Assembly: GCA_035512595.1 (NCBI GenBank)
Contig: DATKDU010000030.1
Location: 1-48,190 of the forward strand
DNA length: 48,190 bases
Direction of reading: 5' to 3'
DNA from: DATKDU01 sp035512595
GTDB lineage: Bacteria; Planctomycetota; Planctomycetia; Pirellulales; Pirellulaceae
This document shows, piece by piece, positions 41,546 through 48,190 of the stretch. A program made the translations under genes and the position numbers. The notes under the pieces are model-generated. The model worked only from the letters and a program-made list of their open reading frames with translations. It ran no database searches and had not been told where the DNA came from. Position 1 is the stretch's first letter. The number at the start of each line of letters is the position of its first letter.

Positions 41546-42325
41546 CTATGCCGCAGCCGCCAGCGCCGACTTTGCCGGTTGCGGAAAGCGGTGGGCCAGA
41601 TTCTCGGCGGCAATTTCGGCCAGCGTGCGGACGCTGAGCCTTCGTTCCGCACGCAGCCTGGCAGCCAGTTCCACGATGGCGGCAATCTGCGCCAGGCCGC
41701 GCTCCCCCTGATCGACCAGCGCATCGCCGTCGATGGCCACGTGCTCGATTCGCTGGCCCCTGGCCGCTTGCCACAGCCGGCGGGCGGCTTGCCAGCGGAT
41801 GGGCTGCCACCAACGCGGGGCCAGCGGCAGCCGCCAGGCGGCCGGAGCGTGCCACACGCCGAAGTGCCTTTCGCCCGATCGCTGGCCGGGCGGCGATGCC
41901 ATTCCCGAGTAGCTGACCGCGGAAATCTGCTGGCCGAGCAACAAGTCGAGGTCGAGCGGCTCGGAGTCGTTCCGCATGAGCAGCGTCGTGACGGCAATTC
42001 CCGCCTGGCGTGCGCCGCCAACTCGGCGGGCCAGTTCCCGCTCGATGCGGATTCGCCCCGCTCCTCGCCCCAGCCAGGAGGACTCACCGAGCACGGCCAC
42101 CTCATGCCGCTGGGCGCTGGCGGCGATGGCGGCAGTGGCTGCCGAACGGGCCGGATCGGCGACGGCCCAGGTGGCCGGCAGTTGGTGCCGCTCAAACAGC
42201 CCGATCAGCTCCCCCGAAAGTCGGTCGAGCCGCTGCTGGCGATGCAGCGCCGGCCGGTCAATCGCCAGCTCGAGCTCCACCGAAAAAACCACGCCGCCGA
42301 CTGCCGCATCGTCGTTGTGCCGCAT
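41546..42325 (-). CDS. Polysaccharide deacetylase-like protein
   Basis: A 259-residue protein starting MRHNDDAAVGG. The blocks VVFSVELELAIDRPALHRQQ, GLFERHQLPATWAVADPARS, the R-H-E-V-A-V-L-G-E-SSWLGR region and RELARRVGGARQAGIAVTTL follow the order of NodB-type polysaccharide deacetylases. However, the metal-binding aspartates of motif 1 are not clear (SVELEL in place of TFDDG), so it may be a non-hydrolytic or divergent member. The ATG at 42325 has GGGG in front. An upstream open stretch to 42508 has unlike composition and is not included. Function is inferred with caution. Confidence 0.7.
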   Translation of the reverse strand: MRHNDDAAVGGVVFSVELELAIDRPALHRQQRLDRLSGELIGLFERHQLPATWAVADPARSAATAAIAASAQRHEVAVLGESSWLGRGAGRIRIERELARRVGGARQAGIAVTTLLMRNDSEPLDLDLLLGQQISAVSYSGMASPPGQRSGERHFGVWHAPAAWRLPLAPRWWQPIRWQAARRLWQAARGQRIEHVAIDGDALVDQGERGLAQIAAIVELAARLRAERRLSVRTLAEIAAENLAHRFPQPAKSALAAAA

Positions 42326-42629
42326 AGTATCCCCGCCGCCGTTGAGTTCCCGCACCGCCCGTAGTATGGAATCGGTAATTATCGGCGAGTCACTCAAATT
42401 CGAGTCTCGTTCGCCGCCGAAGACGCCAGACTTCGGGTCGCACGAGGGGCGCACGACCCCGAACACCGGCGAGTTCGGATACTTGTCTGGGGCGAGTTCG
42501 GATGCCACTTTTAGCGCGTGTGGCGACTTGTCCTACTGCGAAAAAGGCCGGAAAAAGAGTACGTCCAATGCGGCCAGCCGCTATACTACGTAGTTGTTTG
42601 GCTTGGGAGGCGCATGTTTCAGGTGAACT

Positions 42630-44693
42630 ATGGAAGAATCTTCCCTCAATCGTTCGACGGCAGCCACTTCCGGCGAGCCGGGGGTCGATGCGGCTCCGCG
42701 GCCTGCGAAGGTCGATTCCGCCTCCCGCAGGCCCGCCAATGCCCCTGCGGAGAGCCAGCCGGAAAGTGAACACGACGAGCGGGACGACGCCTCCGATCCC
42801 TTCTGGCTGCGCCGGACCCTGCGGCAGTCTTCGGCCCTGTTCATTTCGGCCCTGGCTCACATGGTCGGCCTGGTCGCCTTGGGGCTTATGACCGTGCCGG
42901 AGAAGGTGTTTGAGGAGGTCCAAGAGGTCGTGGCGGAAATGCTGGAAGAAGTGCCGCAGGAGATGCAGGTCGTCGAAATCGAAAACCAGATCGTAGAAGT
43001 TCGCGAAGTTTCCAGCGAGGTGAGCAGCTCCCCCCTCGCGGGGGCGGTCGGCGCCGCGGGTAGCCCCGGCAGCGGGTTGGTTGGCGCAGGCGGGCTGATG
43101 TCCGCTCCGCAAATGGATCAGGCCCTCCTGGAGCAGGCCGCAAGCACCGACGTCGATATCGGCGGCGTCATGCTCGACATCCCTTCCTCCAGCAAGCTCG
43201 TGGTCCACGCCCCGGACGGCACGATCGGCGATGCCCGCGCGGTGGTCGATTCTTACGAGGAGGCCCTCGACCGGCTGACGCAGGAAATCCTGTGGATGAT
43301 GGAAAAAGGGAAAGTGCTGGTCGTCTGGAACTTCGACCAGTCCGAGAGCATGAAGAACGACCAAAAAGAGATCCGCGAGCGGATCGACCACGTCTATCGG
43401 CAATTAGGGCTCCTGGGGCGCGGACAGAACGACTCGCTGGAAACGGCGGTCACCAGCTACGGCGAAAAGTGGATCAACCACTCCCGCAAGCCGACCGCCG
43501 ACCTGGTCGAAATTCGTGCCGCCATCGATGCCGTGCCGAACGACAAGTCGGGCAAGGAGATGATGTGCCAGGCGGTCGGCCAGTCCGTTTCGACCTACAA
43601 GCCGTACTGCCAGAAGACGGGGCGGCAGATGGCGCTGATCATCCTGACCGACGAGAGCGGCGATCGAGACAACAACAACCAGTATTTGGAGGCCGCCCTG
43701 GCGGAGGCCAAAGCGGCACGGTGCAAGGTGTACGTCCTGGGGCGGGAGGCGGTCTTCGGCTATCCCTACGCTCACATCCACTGGGTCCATCCTCAGACCG
43801 GCCGCGACCATTGGATTCAGATCGACCGCGGCCCCGAGACGGCATTCGTCGAGCAACTGCAGACCGACGGCTTCCGCCGCCGCTACGACGCCCATTCCAG
43901 CGGCTTTGGGCCTTATGAATGCTCGCGGCTGGGACGGGACACCAACGGCATTTTCTTCATGCTGCCGAGCGTGGAGACCGACCTTGTGGGCGGGCGGGAC
44001 AAACGCAGATATGCGCTGGAGGCGATGCGGTCGTACATGCCTGACCTGCGTTCGCGGCTGGAAGTGAAAAAGGAGATCGACGAATCGCCGCTGCGGTCGA
44101 TGCTGGAAAACGTCATCTACCAGCTCAATCCGTACAACGAAGAAGCGGCCAAGATCATCGTCATGCGGATCCACTTCTCCCCCAATTACCCGACCTTCGT
44201 CGAGCAGGCCCGCCGGGAGCAGGCCAAGGCGCTAATCTACCTCGATTACCTGGCCCGCGTGGAGAAGACGATTGCCGCCATGGAGCGCCTGCGGCGCGAG
44301 GAGGCGTCACCCCGGTGGCAGGCGAATTACGACATCATGTATGCCCAGGTCATCGCCTATCAGGCCCGCATGTACGAATACGGGGCGTACCTGGAGGAGT
44401 TCATCAAGAAGCCCAAGACCGCGCCGCTGACCAAGTCGCCGAATTTGCGGCTGGTCGGCTGGGAGATCACCACGCGGCACGAGACGCTCACCGGCGAGAA
44501 GATCAAGCCGTATGTCGAGCGGGCCAGCGCCATGTTCCGGGAAGTGATCAACAACCACGCCGGCACTCCCTGGGCCGCCCGGGCCGAGGTCGAGCTGAAG
44601 CGCGGCTACGGCGTCCAGCTCGTCGAGGACTACGACGCCCCCGACCGGCCCGTCCCCCCCGGCGAGCCGCTGATCCCGGTGCCGAAGCTGTAG
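42630..44693 (+). CDS. Membrane-anchored vWA-domain protein
   Basis: A 687-residue protein. A disordered acidic N-terminus (residues 1-55) leads to one membrane helix (about 68-88, LFISALAHMVGLVALGLMTV), so most of it is probably periplasmic. A short acidic amphipathic region follows. A vWA domain spans about 225-430, with a MIDAS DQSES at 236-240 (D-x-S-x-S) and a later LTDESGD strand. The C-terminus is helical (EQARREQAKALIYLDYLARV and RASAMFREVINNHAGT). Such proteins hold complexes together through a metal-bridged contact; the partner may be the LRR protein encoded next. AGGTGA precedes the start. Confidence 0.85.
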   Translation: MEESSLNRSTAATSGEPGVDAAPRPAKVDSASRRPANAPAESQPESEHDERDDASDPFWLRRTLRQSSALFISALAHMVGLVALGLMTVPEKVFEEVQEVVAEMLEEVPQEMQVVEIENQIVEVREVSSEVSSSPLAGAVGAAGSPGSGLVGAGGLMSAPQMDQALLEQAASTDVDIGGVMLDIPSSSKLVVHAPDGTIGDARAVVDSYEEALDRLTQEILWMMEKGKVLVVWNFDQSESMKNDQKEIRERIDHVYRQLGLLGRGQNDSLETAVTSYGEKWINHSRKPTADLVEIRAAIDAVPNDKSGKEMMCQAVGQSVSTYKPYCQKTGRQMALIILTDESGDRDNNNQYLEAALAEAKAARCKVYVLGREAVFGYPYAHIHWVHPQTGRDHWIQIDRGPETAFVEQLQTDGFRRRYDAHSSGFGPYECSRLGRDTNGIFFMLPSVETDLVGGRDKRRYALEAMRSYMPDLRSRLEVKKEIDESPLRSMLENVIYQLNPYNEEAAKIIVMRIHFSPNYPTFVEQARREQAKALIYLDYLARVEKTIAAMERLRREEASPRWQANYDIMYAQVIAYQARMYEYGAYLEEFIKKPKTAPLTKSPNLRLVGWEITTRHETLTGEKIKPYVERASAMFREVINNHAGTPWAARAEVELKRGYGVQLVEDYDAPDRPVPPGEPLIPVPKL

Positions 44694-44729
44694 GCACCCG
44701 CAGCGTGGCGGGAAGTCCCAAACTAGTCG

Positions 44730-46067
44730 ATGAACAACATGGGCCAACCACGCGCCAAATCGTCGTTTGGCCCTTGGCGCTATAGCCTGCTTTCGCTTTT
44801 TGCGGTACTTACTTTTCTCTGCATCGGCCTCGCTTGGGTTCGGAACGAACTTGATTTCTTTGGCAGGCAACAAACACTTGCCGACGCTATCGAGAATCCT
44901 CCCGAGATCCAACTGACGCTCGTTGAACGTGACCACGTTCTGCGACGCGTGTTCCCGGCGCGCAGGTTCGAGGCGATCGACGCCGTCTGGTTTCATGGGC
45001 CGCCATCATCGCGGGCAAGTGAAGTCGTGAAGGATGACGCGTTCGCGCCCAGGCTTGTATCTCTCTATTACAGTTTGTTGGATGGCCAGATTACTGCCTC
45101 GGAGCTCTGCATCATCGCGCAGATCGAATCGGTCGAGGAATTGGAGATAGAGGCTCGCCAAATCGACTGGAGCGGCGTCATCGCCCTTGGTCGCATGCCT
45201 CGCCTGAAGAAGCTCGAATTGAACTCGCCTTGCTTGAGCGATCCTCAGGCCGCAATCCTGGCGCGACTTCCGCAAATCGAGGAGTTGGCTCTCGGGGCGA
45301 GCAGCCTTTCGGACAAGGGACTGCAATCGCTTGCACAGATGAAATCCCTGCGATCCTTGACGCTGGGCGTCAGCAAAATCACGCCGCGAGGACTTGATGA
45401 TTTCGAGCGGCGGACGAGCATTCGGGTGGTTGGCCGCGAAGCTCCATTGGTCTCTCTAGGCGGTGGATTCGGCGGCGAGGGTTTCGTGCCCATGGAGGAC
45501 CAAGTTCGACTGGCCGTGGAGGAATGTGAGCGTGGCGAAGGGCAACTGAACCTTCGGGGGTTGGAAGTGACAGACCAGATGCTCGAGCCGTATGCGGGCC
45601 GCCTGTCGCCCACTCACATCGACGGCTCTTTTACGTACTTGTCTGGTCGATTCCTGTCGTGGATTCGTGATCCAAGTGCGATTGAGTCGCTGGACTTGTC
45701 GCGTAGTGCTTTTTGCGATTCTTGTGCAGACGGTTTGCGGAATTGTAGCGGCCTCAAGGAGTTGGATATGTCGGGGACTTGCGTCTCGCCTGGCGTTTTG
45801 TCAATCCTTTCCTGTGAAAGAGCGCTTATCAAGCTTAGGCTGGCCGATTTGCCGATCATCGCAAAAGATCTGGAGGAGCTTCGCCGGTTCCAGGAAATTC
45901 AGTTTTTGGACTTAACTGGCACGCAGGTCGACGACAAGATCTTCGCCTTACTTCATGAATTGCCGAAACTGCAAACGGCGAATTTGGCAGCGACAAATGT
46001 TTCTGTGGCGGGGGCGGAGATGTTCCGGGAGTCTCATCCGCACGTCGATGTGATTTCCAGTCATTGA
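44730..46067 (+). CDS. Membrane-anchored leucine-rich-repeat protein
   Basis: A 445-residue protein with a cytosolic N-terminus and one membrane helix (about residues 19-37, LLSLFAVLTFLCIGLAWV). Leucine-rich repeats occur in two blocks: around 135-225 (LKKLELNSPCLSDPQAAILA, IEELALGASSLSDKGLQSLA) and around 310-440 (IESLDLSRSAFCDSCADGL, QFLDLTGTQVDDKIFALLHE). Between the two is a Gly-rich segment (LGGGFGGEGF). It is the planctomycete small-LRR type with no named function. It lies 36 bases after the vWA gene, so they may be one transcript and interact. Base composition is lower in GC than in the neighbouring genes. Confidence 0.8.
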   Translation: MNNMGQPRAKSSFGPWRYSLLSLFAVLTFLCIGLAWVRNELDFFGRQQTLADAIENPPEIQLTLVERDHVLRRVFPARRFEAIDAVWFHGPPSSRASEVVKDDAFAPRLVSLYYSLLDGQITASELCIIAQIESVEELEIEARQIDWSGVIALGRMPRLKKLELNSPCLSDPQAAILARLPQIEELALGASSLSDKGLQSLAQMKSLRSLTLGVSKITPRGLDDFERRTSIRVVGREAPLVSLGGGFGGEGFVPMEDQVRLAVEECERGEGQLNLRGLEVTDQMLEPYAGRLSPTHIDGSFTYLSGRFLSWIRDPSAIESLDLSRSAFCDSCADGLRNCSGLKELDMSGTCVSPGVLSILSCERALIKLRLADLPIIAKDLEELRRFQEIQFLDLTGTQVDDKIFALLHELPKLQTANLAATNVSVAGAEMFRESHPHVDVISSH

Positions 46068-46369
46068 TCACCTCGGCCGGGGAAGACAATCGTTTGGGGA
46101 CTTGGCGTCCGCTTCCGCCCTCCTTACCATACGGCGTTGATCCGGATATGGGATGCGTTGGCAAACCGCTTCTCGAACCACCCCTTGCACACGGTTCCGG
46201 TTAAAATCGACTGCCCTGGCACTAAGCACGTCTGCTGCTTCTTTTAGCAGCAAGACGCTGGTTCGATAGACGGTTGTCCCCTGCATCCTGTCCCGGACGT
46301 TACTCGCAAGTCGTTATGGCAATAGAGCTTGTGCTAGCTGCTGGCGGTTGGGCCGCCGCCAGGGCCTGC

Positions 46370-46385
46370 TGGCACGGCAGGTGCA
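46370..46385 (+). promoter_or_regulatory. Sigma-54 (-24/-12) promoter of glnN
   Basis: TGGCACGGCAGGTGCA matches the consensus TGGCACG-N4-TTGCW at every position but one (GTGCA for TTGCA), with the correct GG-to-GC spacing. Transcription would start near 46396, about 64 bases before the GTG start of glnN. Nitrogen control through an NtrC-type activator is expected for this promoter type; I could not identify a clear enhancer site upstream. The remaining 46068-46369 holds a small hairpin (46230-46250) and nothing else that I recognise. Confidence 0.72.
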
Positions 46386-46459
46386 TTGCCGACCCGGTTT
46401 ACGGGCTCGCCCGGAATGTCGTTTCGTTTCATGCTCTTTAGGGTAGGAGTCGTCGTCAC

Positions 46460-48190
46460 GTGAGTGGAAGTTCCGCACGCCTTCAGGCCATTGCCGCCGT
46501 CACCAATTACAAACCGAAAATGCCGCCGGTCAACTTCCGGGAGCTCTCCTCCAAGGATGCTTACGGCGCCAACGTCTTTTCCATGTCGGAGATGCAGTCG
46601 CGGCTCCCCAAGCCGGTCTTCCGCTCGCTGAAAAAGACGATCGAAACGGGGGCCAAGCTCGACCCCACCGTGGCCGACGTCGTCGCCGCCTCGATGCGCG
46701 ACTGGGCCATTGAAAAAGGGGCCACCCACTACGCCCACGTCTTTTATCCCCTCACCGGCCTGACCGCCGAGAAGCACGACAGCTTTCTCTCCCCAGACAA
46801 CAAGGGAGGGGCCGTTGCCGAGTTCACCGGCAGTCAGCTCATCCAAGGCGAGCCCGACGCGTCGAGCTTCCCCTCCGGCGGCATTCGGGCCACGTTCGAA
46901 GCCCGCGGCTACACCGCCTGGGACGTCACCAGCCCGGCCTACATCCTGGAAAACCCCAACGGCACGACCCTCTGCATCCCGACGGCCTTCATAAGCTGGA
47001 CCGGCGAGGCGCTCGACAAGAAGACTCCGCTGCTAAGGTCCATGAAGGCGCTCAACGGCGCAGCTCAGCGGGTGCTGAAGCTGTTTGGCCACAAGGAAAT
47101 CAACCTGGTCACCTCCACGGCCGGGGCCGAGCAGGAGTACTTCCTGATCGACCGTAATTTCTTCTTCGCCCGCCCCGATCTGCTCAATGCCGGCCGGACG
47201 CTGTTCGGCGCCAAGCCCCCCAAGGGGCAGGAGTTCGAGGACCAGTACTTCGGGGCGATCCCCGATCGCGTGCTGGCCTGCATGCTCGATACCGAGCGCG
47301 AGCTGTTCAAGCTCGGCATTCCGGTCAAGACGCGGCACAACGAAGTGGCCCCCAGCCAATACGAGATCGCGCCGGTCTACGAGAACGCCAACGTCGCCAC
47401 CGACCACCAGCAGCTCGTGATGCTCACGCTCCGCAAGGTGGCCCAGAAGTACGGCATGGAGTGCCTGCTGCACGAGAAACCCTTCGCCGGCGTCAACGGC
47501 TCCGGCAAACACCTCAACTGGTCGCTGGGGAACAGCACCCAGGGGAACCTGCTCGAGCCGGGGGGCACGCCGCACGAGAACATGCAGTTCCTGGTGTTCT
47601 GTGCCGCAGTGATTCGCGCGGTCCACAAGCACGGGGCGCTGCTGCGGGCCGTGGTCGCCACGCCCAACAACGACCACCGGCTGGGCGCGAACGAAGCCCC
47701 GCCGGCGATCATCAGCATCTTCCTCGGCGATCAGCTCACCGACGTCTTCGAGCAGATCAAAGGGGGCGGCGCCAAGACGAGCAAGGTGGCCGGGCATCTG
47801 ACGGTGGGCGTCGATACGCTGCCGCCGCTGCCGAAGGATGCCGGCGACCGCAATCGCACCAGCCCCTTCGCCTTCACCGGCAACAAGTTCGAGTTCCGCG
47901 CAGTCGGCTCCGCGCAATCCATCGCCGGCCCGCTCGTCGTGCTCAACACGATCGTCGCCGAGTCGCTTGACTACGTCGCCACCAATCTCGAGAAGGCCAC
48001 CAAGGGCGATCCGAAGAAGCTCAACGAAGCCGTGCAGTCGCTCGTGCAGGAAGTCTACAAGGAGCACAAGCCCGTCGTGTTCAACGGCGACGGCTATTCC
48101 GAAGCCTGGCACAAGGAAGCCGCCAAACGCGGCCTGCCAAACCTGCGCAACACGGTCGATGCCCTCGCCGAGTTGGCGAACAAGGACCAC
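46460..48190 (+). CDS. glnN: Type III glutamine synthetase (partial, runs off window)
   Basis: The first 577 codons of a GSIII-type glutamine synthetase, which adds ammonia to glutamate with ATP. The family is about 720 residues, so the C-terminus lies beyond the window. Marks are the N-terminal NFRELSSKDAYGANVFSMSE, the central TSTAGAEQEYFLIDR (catalytic glutamate strand), VKTRHNEVAPSQYEIAPVYE, HEKPFAGVNGSGKHLNWSLG (substrate and metal) and TSPFAFTGNKFEFRAVGSAQ. GSIII is known from Bacteroidetes, cyanobacteria and planctomycetes. A GTG start at 46460 with AGGAG at 46445-46449 is chosen. A sigma-54 promoter lies 75 bases upstream. Confidence 0.95.
   Translation, partial: MSGSSARLQAIAAVTNYKPKMPPVNFRELSSKDAYGANVFSMSEMQSRLPKPVFRSLKKTIETGAKLDPTVADVVAASMRDWAIEKGATHYAHVFYPLTGLTAEKHDSFLSPDNKGGAVAEFTGSQLIQGEPDASSFPSGGIRATFEARGYTAWDVTSPAYILENPNGTTLCIPTAFISWTGEALDKKTPLLRSMKALNGAAQRVLKLFGHKEINLVTSTAGAEQEYFLIDRNFFFARPDLLNAGRTLFGAKPPKGQEFEDQYFGAIPDRVLACMLDTERELFKLGIPVKTRHNEVAPSQYEIAPVYENANVATDHQQLVMLTLRKVAQKYGMECLLHEKPFAGVNGSGKHLNWSLGNSTQGNLLEPGGTPHENMQFLVFCAAVIRAVHKHGALLRAVVATPNNDHRLGANEAPPAIISIFLGDQLTDVFEQIKGGGAKTSKVAGHLTVGVDTLPPLPKDAGDRNRTSPFAFTGNKFEFRAVGSAQSIAGPLVVLNTIVAESLDYVATNLEKATKGDPKKLNEAVQSLVQEVYKEHKPVVFNGDGYSEAWHKEAAKRGLPNLRNTVDALAELANKDH

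Noticed and set aside
46230..46275. tRNA-like GGTTCGA sequence near 46259
   Set aside because: There is no matching T-stem, anticodon stem or acceptor stem.

Overview
The window looks like a chromosomal segment of a planctomycete, probably of the Pirellulales type. Supporting signs are two formylglycine sulfatases, a PQQ-type beta-propeller protein with the WPRWRG signature, secreted proteins of planctomycete type, Kdo/LPS genes, a B. subtilis-type succinate dehydrogenase, a fused ThiD2-ThiE, a type III glutamine synthetase, high GC, and very many intergenic dyad and heptamer repeats. The assignment is inferred from gene content; no rRNA or marker phylogeny is available here. I see no tRNA, rRNA, CRISPR array, transposase or integrase.

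Layout. 1-1.2 kb: a STAS anti-sigma antagonist and an RsbW-type kinase (partner-switching pair). 1.2-9.4 kb: an accessory region built around a gene for a multi-S1-domain RNA-binding protein (2239-3846). The 3' end of this gene occurs twice more (6761-7358 and 9213-9416), each copy ending at the same stop codon, with unrelated cargo genes between the copies (a DUF7691-like gene, an ankyrin gene, and a three-gene TIGR04255 cassette). This S1 tail-displacement array is the most unusual structure in the window. 9.6-16.5 kb: a TM2 protein, then kdsD-kdsC-giant LptC/LptA-like gene (Kdo synthesis and LPS export), and a secreted protein on the opposite strand. 16.6-20.1 kb: clpC with a clear terminator and a TPR membrane protein. 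20.3-26.2 kb: thiamine phosphate synthase fused to ThiD2, then sdhC-sdhA-[HEPN]-[BolA-like]-sdhB. The two small genes sit inside the respiratory operon.

26.2-35 kb: sulfatase, RlaP-like nucleotidyltransferase, serine hydrolase with a C-terminal propeller-like part, mobA, a His-rich lipoprotein, a second sulfatase and a PQQ-like propeller protein. 35-42.4 kb: folD, YbgC-type thioesterase, a secreted protein with a heme-like CxxxxCH motif, a Tat-exported dimethylformamidase-like protein, a VOC protein, a class V aminotransferase, a small membrane protein and a polysaccharide-deacetylase-like protein. 42.6-48.2 kb: a membrane-anchored vWA protein, a membrane LRR protein, and the first 577 codons of glnN, preceded by a good sigma-54 -24/-12 element. 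glnN runs off the end of the window.

Gene spacers are filled with two classes of repeats. One is period-7 tandem arrays (at least seven loci, several folding back as hairpins, one lying inside a coding linker). The other is REP-like dyads of several unrelated sequences, including a pair in opposite orientation whose ends provide TAG stop codons to three genes.
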